Source of the DNA: Topomyia yanbarensis
Taxonomy: Eukaryota > Arthropoda > Insecta > Diptera > Culicidae
Direction: 5' to 3'
NCBI RefSeq assembly: GCF_030247195.1
Contig: NC_080671.1
Span: 433,628,539 to 433,692,538 of the forward strand
Length of the DNA: 64,000 nucleotides
The notes beneath the pieces were generated by a model. The model made no database searches, had not been told where the DNA came from, and saw nothing but the letters and a program-made list of their open reading frames with translations. Of this stretch, positions 33,901 to 45,404 are shown one piece after another (position 1 is the stretch's first letter; the number at the start of each line of letters is the position of its first letter). A program made the position numbers and the translations under genes.

Positions 33901-36900
33901 GGCTATCTTTTATTATCAGCAGCGTTTTTTGCGTGATTCAATTTGATGTGGGACACTTTTTACTTTATAGAAACTGTGTATCCCAAAAGTATGAACAAGA
34001 ATCATGTCAAAAGCTAAACATGTTTAGGAAAAGACCACAGTAACCGAACCAAACATTGCAAAGTAACGTCTTGTACAGTTTTGCGCGCATTAATTTTTTG
34101 AAAACACACATAGTTTCATGAATACGAGGCTTATTTTTCATAATTTCGGGAACTTGGTAACGATTTTCGTAAATCGTTCAGTTTACGAAATCGTGATTTT
34201 TTGTTCATGAACTTATGAACGGATATTTTTTCGTGTAAATCTTGGCGTCGAGAGCGTTTCTAGGGACTGGTGGAATATTCATCATGTTCCATATCCGAGA
34301 CATGTGCCAAATTTCATCCAAATCGAAAAGGGTCATGCCTATTTTTTGCTTTTTCTGTCAGATTTTTCCTGGAATTGCTCTAAAGTAGACCCAAAAGATT
34401 TGTGAATTGAGCAAAAAAGCAGTGCACGAGTAAATAAGGTTAGTAGTCGCCCACCCTGCATGCGATTTTTTTGTGTTATTTCAGGGACTGCTGAATATTA
34501 TTCAAGAGGACAAAAATATCAGCACAGAATATAAGATACGGAAACCGGCCCGGCGGATCCAATTTCGCCCAAGCAAAAAAGACGAGAAGGTTTTAGGGTG
34601 TGTGTAGTACTAGCCACATTATCCGCTTGCCTTGTAAATATGTAAAGATAAGGAAACAACACTGTTGAACAACTTAATTCTCCTGTATAAGCTATAATTA
34701 TTCATGACAGGCATTGTGAAATTTAGAACCCAGTGTGAGTGATTTATGTGTACTACTACAACATGAAAACAGAGCAGAGATACTGTAATGGAATATGTGG
34801 AGGCAGTCACACACAAAACCGGGGGATGGATCCCCGTAGCGGAAGTGTCCTTATTAAGCACGCACACGTCTCGAAAGGTTAGTCCTCGTAAGATCCCACA
34901 TTCATCATATCTCAAAGGGGACGCATCAACAAACATACCTTGCAGGACTTGCAAATTTCCATACCGAAACAGAAATAGCACCGTCCATGATTCATTAGTC
35001 CGACTTGTGTTGTTTCGTACGCACAATGTGTCTCTAGTAAAAGACCGGTGCAACGTGAGAATAATTTCGAAAAATAACTTTAAACGAAACTGTAAACTCA
35101 TATGTAGATCTAAACAGGAACACTAGAGCGTTGAGCAATATAGCAATCAAAATAGTTGAAACCATTTCGGCCTACATAACAGACGACGTTTAACGCTGGA
35201 ACAAGTGTACAACGAGCATTTACAAACAGCAGCCAACAAGCCAAAGAAGGACGATCCAGATCCCGAAAGAGTCACTCGAAAGCAAACCGCCTCGGTACTA
35301 CATTTCGTTGCGGAACTTGACTTCCTGCTTCGACAGACGTTGCAGTTAACTTTCCGGCATACAGGACAATGGCAGAGCTTGTACTACGATCCAACTTAGG
35401 CAGAGAATCCTGTCTGGTCGTCTTTCGAATCTACAACGATTGGATTATGAGACCGTCCCAGGCTAAGAGGTTCTCGCGTGTGGAGCTTTTTACCACTTTT
35501 ATGTACAGTTCCCCCTGCACGATTGTGGGTGGTAAAATGACTGAAGTGTTGGGGGAAAAGAATAAGAAAAAAAACGATTTGAGCCGTGCTGTTTTTTGAA
35601 TTTTAAAACCTCTTTCGTATAGGGAGAAAGAAGCGCCTAAAGTGCTGCGCTATGTCAATTCCGAAAGACAAATGAGGATAATGATCTTGAAGATGGTATG
35701 TATATACTGCTGAAACACGCATCAAGGCCATTTACTACGGTTGTCATGTGTGTAGATGGTTGCTAAACCGACATGGATGCGTGACCTTTTTTTCAACTGA
35801 ATAGTGTGGAGACGCATGGTACTCTTTAATAAAGCGATCAATAGTAGATCAAATATTTACCAAAATTCCGAAATGTTCGTTGGAAAACCAATTGAAAACC
35901 ATACTCTTCAAAACGATGGAAAACTGTGAAGATCCAATCGAAATCATCGTTCCGACACGTTACCTATTTGCGGTGCAAGTAAATCCTTTCGAAAACTTGA
36001 AAAACACGTCTGAGAGTCGTGCGGATTGTGGAACAAGCCACGGTGGAAATAATCAAATGGATCAGAAAACACTCTTCAGTGTGGAATGTACCGAGAAATC
36101 GTGAAGTGTAACGAACGCCATTGGAATCGAGTTAAAAGTTTGCCAGCGTAGATATTCGGGTGGGACATTCTGCCACTCGGACGTTGCCCTCTGCGAAACT
36201 GCGATGCGAAAATATACCGACAGCCGTGACTGATTCCTATCGGTGTTTGTTTATGTCCTTAGGATCAAATCTCGAATTTCCACTCGAGCGCAAATCCAAT
36301 TGTTCCAAAAGTGACGCGACTTTTCCTTTACTCTTTGTCTCACTTGACTGCAGACAGTGCTGCTGCTGCTTCAAATTCAAAACTTCAACCCTTATACGGG
36401 TGAGCGCTGATGGAGAGCGGGAGCAGAAAGGAGATGTCTTCCGGACCCTCTATTCATCTGCCGGTATCCGGTAACTATCGGAATGGGCGCTGGCGTAGGA
36501 GCATGTTTCCAGTTCACTTCGGGGGGAAACCTCAGCAAGCTGTGTATTGTGTACATTCTGAGGGAAAAAAAAGAACGGCACCCGCAGTAGGCATGAGCCG
36601 AAGAAAAGCGCCAGCAGAATAAACACTTTTGTTCGAGCACGGTTTCGTCAACTTTTTCGTCTCTACAGAAATGAAGCTTTGTGTGCTGGTTGGGGGATCG
36701 TTTGAAAATGACGACACGTTTCAAACAGAGGATAGAAAAAGTGAAACGATTTATTTGTCGTAGTGAAAAAATATTGCTAAAATTGTGGTACCTTTTATGT
36801 GTCGTATTCAATGTATGTCCCCTTGTTAGCTTGGACCACTTTAAACTGTTCCTTCACTACATGGTTCAGGGCACTTTCTCCCGAATCTGTCGGTATTGTT

Positions 36901-37510
36901 CGGTCGTATTCATGTTCGCTGTTGGAATATTTTCATTCACTGAATTGTTCACCTCAATGGAGTTTAGCGCTGACTACATTGTACTTTTGGATATACAATC
37001 AAGAAATACGAAAGCGATTATAACCTTTCGAGAGCACAACATGCAGGTAGTAATTCCTAGTGTTTTCTAGTCGAACCATAATCTTGTTCTGGTCCATTGT
37101 AACATAGATTAATCGATACAGCATACATACAATTACGGTGTGAAACAAGATTTTTTAAAAAAAATCTTAAGAAATTAATAAGCGATGCAAAATAGGAATT
37201 GTCAATATTATTTTCGTAAAAACTACAAGGGGCAGCCCTATGGGGTTGCACGAACTGTAGACGTAGGACTATACTACTTAATGTAAAATATTTATTTTCT
37301 TAGTACTTAGTGTGTGGGAAAAAACAAATTTTAGACAATATTATCACATCTCATGTATAGAACAAGCTTTCTAGTTGCTCTCAAACAGATCCTAAAAGTT
37401 CAAACACCCATGGATAACCCTAAGTTTGTAGATGTGCTTCGATGCCACAGGATTGTAAAATGGTTAATATTATGTCATGAAAATTCAATTCTTCCGAGAC
37501 AATTTTTTTG
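33901..37510. other. Long stretch without a recognised gene
   Basis: Several ORFs of 60-160 codons are present (for example 34619-35101 minus, 36160-36474 plus, 36392-36811 minus), but they overlap each other on opposite strands and show no domain. A host exon cannot be excluded. I see no repeats with clear ends. Confidence 0.4.
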
Positions 37511-37622
37511 CCTGCAAAATGCCCTGTATGTATGCAAAGCTCACGATTTGTTGGGATATTAGCATTGATCGGAAAATGCTTTCCAACGCTGCGCATTGCA
37601 TACATACAGGACATTTTGCAGG
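37511..37622. repeat. Hairpin with 27-bp arms, one mismatch
   Basis: CCTGCAAAATGCCCTGTATG...CAA at 37511-37537 pairs with 37596-37622, with one mismatch. The ~58-nt loop contains further partial pairing (TTGTTGGGATAT against TTTCCAACG). It could be a small MITE or a pre-miRNA-like fold. Confidence 0.8.
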
Positions 37623-39000
37623 TCACCAGAAGCTGTTCATTTTACCACCGCCACATATTCATTTTACCCACTCGCTATAAACATGTCTCATTTTTGAACA
37701 TGTTTAGAAATCAAGAATCATGTTTGAAAAAATGTGTTTATGACGAAGTATTTTTACCAGATATGTACAAAACATGTGTAACAAGAAACATATCTCATTC
37801 ACTTATTAGTTAGAAAATAATGACTTTGCTTAACGTGTTCATTTTACCGCCAGTTCCCCTACCTACCAGCACATTCGCCCCAAACATTGAACCCAAGCGT
37901 ACAATGCAAAATGAGTCAACGCTGATGATGATGGGTAGAGCGAAAGAGACAACTAGTACCACCACGACACTATTAGCGCATTTCACCAAAATTCTACGCG
38001 GCCTTTCCCGATTGAATGGAACGGCCGCGCTTAGCCCATCTGTCATAATATCGTGATTTTGCATAGCGAAGGGCAGAATGATTTTGTTCCAAAAACAGCC
38101 CTGCGTTATGCAACACTTTGTGCAGGTTGATTATACCAGTTGCAAGAGGGGCCAAATTCACCAAGTTCCGTAAAATTCCTTTTAAATTACAGAATTGATA
38201 AAATTGCTTAGATGAGCTAAACTAATTAATCAAATCCTGTTTTAAAAACTGTCCTTGCGTTTAAACCAAAATGGGAAGCTTATTACTACCACAACATTAC
38301 TCAATTTCAAGCGCAAATAGCAAATACATGTGCTAGTTAAACCAAAAATTTACTGGCAACATTACAGCGGTATTTAGGAAGCAGTTGGAGCGGTCGCCTG
38401 TTGGACGACACAGGGTAGCGTCCCTCCACAGCCAGTGTAACGGATTTCTAGCTCAGCTACACTGGCTGTAAAAAACACAGCGCAGTGATCTGCTTCGCCA
38501 GCCGTTCAACAGGGAACTGAGCGTGTCTGGCCAAGTCCGTTCTGTAAATAGTCGATGATGACGTCATTCATAGAAGCGTAGCGCGCTAGGTACACCAATC
38601 TGTCGTACAGGGCTCGGGAAGCGCTATCTTCTGTGTGTTAATGCGCGATATTTTGACATGGCTGTATATTATTTAATTTTTTAATGCTATGATATCAAAA
38701 ATCTTTGGGTTTATCTGTTGGAATCTATTCTTAGAAGTATTTCGGGGCGATTTGTGCAAAAAATTTGAAAATTTATCGTGAGATGGCTGAATTATATGCG
38801 TTTAAAATTGGACCACTTTTCGTTACATACCATTTTTGTAGAATTTGCAGAGTGCACCCCCATATCGAAAACAAAGACGTAGTCCTACGTCAAAAGCACG
38901 TATTTTCGATCATGAAAATTATGACTATATGCATAAATGTAAAAAAACGGATCCATTCTATTTAATCCATTCATGCCCACATCTAAAAACTTTTGATTTA
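37623..39000. other. Unassigned stretch with TTCATTTTACC repeats and a small hairpin
   Basis: TTCATTTTACC occurs near 37637, 37668 and 37839. A perfect 12-bp inverted repeat ACAGCCAGTGTA (38428-38439 and 38458-38469) encloses an 18-nt loop. No coding region is supported. Confidence 0.55.
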
Positions 39001-40538
39001 CCGTCAAACGGGGTAACTTGCAACACTTCAACATGTTTATGTTCAGATTAATTTAACAACGCTAATAATAGTGTTTGCAATTTAGCATTATAGCTGTCAA
39101 AAGCCAGCATATGTTAAAAGATAATCATGTACTACCAGTCATTATTTTCGGTTTCTTTAGCGCGACAGGGTAATCTTCTGTATTTCGAGATATTTCAATT
39201 AAAAACAAACTGAAATGTCGTGCTTTGGTCCACTTCAATGATAAGAGCATTTCATTTGTATCTCTTACGTACAGATCGAGTATACAACAACAAACGTTAC
39301 TGTTTGATACATGTTTGTTTACCCTCTCAAATATATGCAAGATAACGATTTAACTATATTAACTACCCATGTGGGGTAACATGCAACAGTATTTTGTCTT
39401 ATTACTATTATGACTCTAGCCATCTGGCTGATTGAGCGTTTCAAATAATAGTCTGTATAGCATTTTGAATCAAATTTTAAAGGTATAACCTACAACTAGA
39501 ATATGAAAATGCTCCTTAAATACAGAACAGTACCAGGAAGTCGTCTTTACGTGAACTTGCTTCTCTAGCAATACTAGAAAATTCTCAATTTCTATCTTAT
39601 ACTCAACTCAGGAGTGGATCCAAAAAAAAATTTCGGAGGGGGTCCGAAATTTCGATTTTGAAATATTCAATGTACAATACGTAATATCTAATATCCCTCT
39701 TTTTAAAATCAGTTTTGGAATCTGGTTTGGAATGATTTGGAATTTAGAATGAATTTAAAATAGAAACTATTTTAAAATTTCTCAATGAGATAAAAAAAAT
39801 TCGGGAAGGTCCGGACCCCCAGAACCCTTCCCCTGGATCCACCACTGACTCAACTGGATTGTTCTAGCATTTATAATAGTCCGATTGCATGGAAAAGATA
39901 GTCGTTGACAGTGTAAATTAATAGGTTATCTGTTATCAATAATATCTGAAGACAACAAAGATTTAGTATAATTTAGTTCTCGCCGTTCACTGATAGTTTC
40001 ACTGCACTGTTCCAGTGGAATCTAATCACGTTAATTGCGATAGAACTGAAGTTATAGTTCTATGGATATACTTGTTACTTACTAGTTCTGAAATGAAGGG
40101 TTAAAACCCTGTTAGCTAGCCTTTCCTACGAATTTCTTGAATAAATCGAATGTTCCCGCTGTTCAAAAACGTTGTTGATTATAAACAACATGGGCATCCA
40201 AATTATAGTACATTTGGTCGCTGTTCTTTGTAAATAACATGGGTATCCAAATTATCGTACATTTGGTCAATGTACTAAAGGTAAACAAAAATATACAGCA
40301 ATAGACTTCAATGAAGTTCATGTGTTGCAAGTTACCCCATATGCGGGGTTACTTGCAACAGGCATAATTTTTGGCCATCGTGAAAACAGGGAATGATGCT
40401 TTGATTTGTAAAATACCATTTAGTAGTCTTTATACTCCCATTAGCGCTTGTACATATTGAAAATTATTCTAATGTTACAGCATTTTTAGTTACACCGCTT
40501 TGAAGTTGAAAAGTGTTGCAAGTAACCCCGTTTGACGG
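39001..40538. mobile_element. Non-autonomous TIR element, CCGTCAAACGGGGTAACTTG termini
   Basis: The left end CCGTCAAACGGGGTAACTTG and the reverse of the right end CCGTCAAACGGGGTTACTTG continue as GCAACACTT, making TIRs of about 33 bp. TA flanks both ends (38999-39000, 40539-40540), as for Tc1/mariner-type insertions. The core GGGGTAAC-TGCAACA recurs inside near 39372, and as a facing pair at 40325-40360 (TGTTGCAAGTTACCCC then GCGGGGTTACTTGCAACA). There is no transposase ORF in the 1.54 kb. Confidence 0.8.
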
Positions 40539-41495
40539 TAGGCAAGATTAGCTCACAAAAAGAAGTAAGACTAGTAACTGTGATTATTACCTTTCATTTG
40601 AGCACCAACAGTTGCAAGTATTATTTGTAGAACTGTAGTTATTACCATTTGGGTGATTGAATTTCTATGGAGCAGTGCTGCCAGGGACAGCTTGAGTTAA
40701 CGGTGAAAAATGAAAATTTCATATATCTTCGTTATTTTGAAATATTTTTGAAAACTGATGAAACCTATCAATTTCAACTGCTTTTGACTACCTTTTCCAC
40801 GCAGTTGGACTATTGTGCAAATTCTAGGAGTATTGTATGGGGCATCGGTAGTTAATAATTGAGCATCTTCTAGCACTGCAAGAAAAGCACATATCTTGAT
40901 CAAAACAAGTTTTTTTGTGTTTTTAACACCAACAGTTTTAAGGAAAAATAGTTTTGGAACCTTATATGCGCTAGAAAAAAATGGGCATGAAAGGGTTAAC
41001 TGTGTTATGTGTTGTTTTACACGGTGTTGCAGTGATTTTGTACGTATCAAGTGACCTAGTATAGGTTGTAGATCTCGCCAAATAAGACATAAGGCATAAG
41101 ACAATGTTTGAGAAATGTCGTATACCCGCAAAATCTTGATTTATGGCAAAAAAACTATTTTCGGGACATTCTGCATTAAAATAAATTCTACGCAGTCATT
41201 TTTCAACCGATTTGAAATTTTTTGAGTGTTTTGGAATGAAGAAGAAATGATTTTTCCAACGGAATGCTATGTTATGTTTTTTTTTATCAAAGATACTTGT
41301 GTCAAAAATATGATAACAACCAAATTTTGCGATTTTTCCATGAAAATTACTCAACATTGTTCTAAAGAAGCGTCTTTGTTTTAATACAATTTTAGGGAGA
41401 GCATATTGAATCCAACGACCTATTTATCATCAAAATCAATTGAAAAATGGCAGAGTTATTATTACTATTTTTTTATTTTTTTTTATTTCGACTAT
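40539..41495. other. Unassigned AT-rich stretch
   Basis: The 144-codon minus-strand ORF at 40697-41131 has no recognisable motif. Nothing else is supported. Confidence 0.4.
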
Positions 41496-41499
41496 GTTA

Positions 41500-42760
41500 G
41501 TCACATGTTCTTTTTGCCTTTCTCATATAGAAAGGTTATGCAATCACTCTGAAAAACGTCAACCTAATCTCGGCCCGGAGGGCCGAGTGTCATATCCCAT
41601 TCGACTCAGTTCGTCGAGATCGGAAAAAGTCTGTATGTGTGTGTGTATGTGTGTATGTATGTGTGTGTATGTGTGTGTGTATGTGTGTGTATGTATGTGT
41701 GTATGTATGTGCGTATGTGTCAAATAATGTCACTCAATTTTCTCAGAGATGGCTGGACCGATTTGCCCAAACTTAGTCTCAAATGAAAGGTGCAACCTTC
41801 CCATCGGCTGCTATTGAATTTTGGATCGATCGGAATTCTGGTTCCGGAATTACGGGTTTCAGAGTGCGGCCACACAGAAATTTCTCATATAAACTATAGG
41901 AAAAATTAAAAATAGAATTTTTATTTTTGATGCTAAATGTGTTCAAGGTGCATGAAACGTCGAGATTTGATGCAAACTCGAAAAAAAATTGACGACGATT
42001 CACTTTTTTGGATTTTGGCACATTTTTGCCTTTCTCATATAGCAAGGTTATGCAATCACTCTGAAAAACGTCAACCTAATCCCGGCCAAATTTTTTTTTC
42101 GACTCGCATAAGGTTTCTGGATTTTAACAGGGGCGTAGTAGATGGTTTACGGAGAGGGGTTACACCCCCCCTCTACTGTTCACTCCCCTCCTTTAAAAAT
42201 CTCCTTAAATCACCCCTCAGACCACCACCTCATACCCCTCCCTTTCAACCCCATCATCTTTAAACCACCACTATATTACAAAGCATACCAATTTAAGCTG
42301 GGGAGTCGTTCGTTCATGGGACTTTCGCCCTCCTCACATACCCATCCCCGCATGACAAAATGAGTTAGCAAGCAGATAACATTGATCTAATGCTGATTAG
42401 GCTAATGGAGTATGATATTTTTTTGTTTCAAGTGTTTCACCGTCGACACGTAGCTCATCAAGTTCGTGGCTGGCATGCCATTGTGTATAAGTGCAAAGTG
42501 TACTAAGAATGTAATGGACATTTCCACAATTATGTTGAACATAAAAAGCCTCCGTGCCATAGTTTAGAGAAATGAGACAGGCACAATTGCACCGCTAGGT
42601 GGATTAAAACAGGTTTTTACATTTTAACGAGATTCAATTAGCTAAAGATTGCTGGGTAGGGAAAGTTATGAAAATTAGAGCCATAGTACTCAAGTGAGAG
42701 CAAGGATGTGAAGTAAACAGATCGGAAAACTAGAAGTGGCAGGGTCATTAGAACAGTTAA
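41500..42760 (+). repeat. Dispersed repeat, CTCAGAGATGGCTGGACCGA family (copy 3, partly tandem)
   Basis: GCCTTTCTCATATAG-AAGGTTATGCAATCACTCTG occurs at 41517 and again at 42027, a 510-bp period, so the unit is partly duplicated. Between them lie the GT microsatellite, the CAGAGATGGCTGGACCGA block and a GTCGAGATTTGATGC block also seen at 52.0 kb. The right part (42.63-42.76 kb) matches the reverse of 51.42-51.56 kb. Confidence 0.75.
41633..41720 (+). repeat. GT/ATGT microsatellite
   Basis: About 88 bp of (GT)n with regular interrupting A bases (GTATGTGT). It sits at a fixed place in the dispersed repeat; copy 1 has a shorter GTGTGTGTACTTGTATGTGTG at the same spot. Confidence 0.95.
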
Positions 42761-42995
42761 TATCGCACGGGCTTAATCTTTGTCTTCTGTTAATGAGGGT
42801 CGAGCTTAGGCAGTATAACTACGAATCACCCGAGTTCACTAACATGTTTCCTGGTAACGATAGACGTGTCCATCTTTACCGTGACAACCGATTCATAAAA
42901 ACACGCGGCGTATTTTCAGTACGTATTGACCCGTGATCATCGATACTAGTAAGATCAAAGTTTTATTGGGGCTAATTTCCGAACAACTTCATCGA

Positions 42996-43051
42996 GAGAA
43001 AATATTAATCGAGGGTTGTATTTGTATACAACCCTCGATTAATATTTTCTC
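42996..43051. repeat. Perfect palindrome, 26-bp arms, 4-nt loop
   Basis: The arm at 42996-43021 (GAGAAAATATTAATCGAGGG...) and its exact reverse complement at 43026-43051 are separated by TTGT. No mismatch is present. It lies 235 bp right of the dispersed repeat. Confidence 0.95.
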
Positions 43052-44193
43052 GGTTTGTACCGAACCTACAAAAGAAAACCAAGAAATAATTTTGAGCTGC
43101 CCAAAGTAACCGTTAACTGTACTGAAAGATTCACTATGCAAGACAGATACACTAGCAGTTTCACGTGCGTGTCGTTTGTCCCCCTTCCCTGTCAGCATAC
43201 GAGCACAGATCCTAGCCGATCTTCACTAATGCCACTCCTGCTCGAAACAAAACTGAAACAGGCTCAGGTCCGTCAACCTGTCCAAGTGAACGAACTGACA
43301 GCGGTTTTAGATAGAACCCGACCCTGTCCCAAGTTTTAGCAAAAACGGCAAAAGGTGGCGTGTACCCCGGTTGGCTTTGCGGGGAGGTAAGGGATAGGAG
43401 TTCTGTATCAGAGGTGAATGGCGACATAGTTTAGCCTCATGTTGCACGATTTTCATTAAATAACGTATAACGTATTGTACAACGTTCATTATAAAATCAA
43501 AATTTCGGACCCCTCCAGAATTTTTTTTTTCTGGATCCGCTCCTGTACAGATTTCCAGATTTTCTCACAAAAAATACAGATTTCAATGTGGGTTGGCAAA
43601 GCTTTACTTTCCCCCTGGATCCGCTGAATCTGTATCGCGGGAGAAAAATTCTGTATCGAACATCTTTATTCAAAAATTAACTAGAAGATTCTCAAAAAAT
43701 ATATATTTTGACAATAAAAAATCAATTATGATAACCGATCACATATGTAATAATGACATTGGTTTTAGTCTTTATCTGGAGAACAAATGATATCATTTTT
43801 ATTCCACGCCCGATTAAAAAAAATGTACACGGGGGCGGGCATAGCGTAGTTACTAAATCGATTGCCTTGTACGTAGCTCACCTGGTTTCGAATCCCAACC
43901 CCGCATATAGGGTTAGAGATTTTTCTTAAGAGATTTTTCCAACCCGAAGAGGCAAATGACATTAAGGATAATATCGATTACTCTTAAGATATATTAGTGC
44001 TATACAAATAGTCTTACCAAATGACTAGAACTCATTCAGTTTGACAGTTGCTGCGAAAGTTAGCAAGAAATAGTACCAGAAACATTTTATGACATATTTC
44101 AATTGGTTGAAAATATTGACTGATTTTTAAACATTCTGAATACCTTTACCAGCTAAAAACTATACTTTCCACTCGGCTCCTCACTTTTGATCA
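43052..44193. other. Unassigned stretch
   Basis: Two overlapping ORFs of 94 and 71 codons near 43.1-43.4 kb lack recognised domains. Nothing else is supported. Confidence 0.4.
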
Positions 44194-44203
44194 CTAGTAA
44201 AAC

Positions 44204-44741
44204 TAGTGATGGTGCCGGTGGTTGAGTGGTAAGCGTGACCGCCACTCATTCCAGTTGGCCTGGGTTCAATTCCAGCCGAGGTCGTTGAGATTTTTCTGAG
44301 GTGAAAAAATCTGCCGTCACGTCTTCCTTCGGAAGGGAAGTAAAGCCGTTGGTTCCCGGTCTATGAGTTTGGTGGGTCGATATCTAGTCCAGATAGTGAA
44401 ATCACCTCTCTGGCGTCGGTAAAGAAGAAGTGATCCAACTTCTATACTCTTACTAACAAAAATACCCTCCTCCTGTGATACTTGTGGAGTGCTCACGGCC
44501 TCTAGCCAAAAGCAAGTATCGGACTAACCATTCCTTCCCTTTCGTTCCGCGATCTACGTTCGGGCCTGGCCGGTACCAGTATTGATCAATAAACACTTTA
44601 GGATTACCAGGAGTTGCACATTGAAAGATGTTTCGCTTCTCCCATGCAAAAAATTATCTACTTATTCTCTGTGCAACTTCAGCTAGTCCAGATCGATACC
44701 GGAGTAGCAGCCAGGGGTGGTCGTACAAGCTCAAGCTCAAG
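44204..44741 (+). mobile_element. tRNA-derived SINE (copy 2)
   Basis: It is homologous to copy 1 at 5.8 kb from the GGTGCCGGTGGTTGAGTGGT head (A box) through GGTTCAATTCC (B box) to the CAAGCT tail. A 10-bp direct repeat CTAGTAAAAC flanks it at 44194-44203 and 44742-44751. It lacks the 77-bp palindrome found in copy 1. B-box sequence here is closer to the tRNA consensus than in copy 1. Confidence 0.88.
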
Positions 44742-44793
44742 CTAGTAAAACCCTTGTAGATCATGTTCTCAATGCTATCTGAAAGTTGTGCAT

Positions 44794-44870
44794 GTAGGGG
44801 AAAGAGGGTAACAGTGGAACTATGAAAACGTATTGTTTTCATAGTTCCACTGTTACCCTCTTTCCCCTAC
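44794..44870. repeat. Perfect palindrome, 36-bp arms, 5-nt loop
   Basis: The arm at 44794-44829 (GTAGGGGAAAGAGGGTAACA...) is the exact reverse complement of 44835-44870; the loop is GTATT. The arm resembles the GGGGTAAC-type ends of the TIR elements elsewhere in this window, as if two element ends were fused head to head. Confidence 0.95.
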
Positions 44871-45404
44871 TTGTATCATTATTCTAGCTAAGAAGCGATT
44901 ATTCAAAAGCAATATCAGTAATAACCATGCGTCTCCATTCACAGTTTTTTTTTTAATTTTGACTGCTTATCGCAAGTTTTCGCAAAACTAGCATAGAGAT
45001 ATTTTAAAGAAAAAAATAAAAGCTTTCGAATGAGTATAGTTTGATCGCGGGCATTCAAAGGGCGTCGTTGTTGTTATCGCATTAGAAGTTCGCATTCAAT
45101 AAAAATTCATCATACGTCTCCCAACCTTTGAACGGAACGGATCGTTATATTTCACAGTGGTGTTCGGTGTGTAAATTTTAGTGAATCAAGGTCATCCTTT
45201 GTTCGTTCGTTAGCTGCCGTTCTGCTGGTGCCGACAGTAAATCCAGTACATTGTTTTCGCTGGTGCGGAACAATCGACGTTGTTTGCAGATAAGTTTTGC
45301 TTTATTTTTTTTTCCTCGTTTGCTTTCTTTCCTTTTCCCTACTTTACTCAAATCAAATAATAAGACACATTCCCGTTTATATAACGCTCTGCCCTCGTGC
45401 TTAA

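Noticed and set aside
34619..35101. 160-codon minus-strand ORF as a host gene
   Set aside because: No domain, overlapping plus-strand ORF of 112 codons, no splice or promoter support.
36160..36811. Opposed 104- and 139-codon ORFs as exons
   Set aside because: They overlap on opposite strands and neither shows a domain or conserved splice context.
40697..41131. 144-codon minus-strand ORF
   Set aside because: No recognisable motif; low-complexity AT-rich context.
41517..42060. CRISPR-like array from repeated phrases
   Set aside because: Only two copies 510 bp apart with diverged flanks, in a eukaryotic repeat.
43055..43339. MYRTYKRKPRNN start as a pogo/Psq protein
   Set aside because: Only the first dozen residues resemble that family; the HTH core does not follow.
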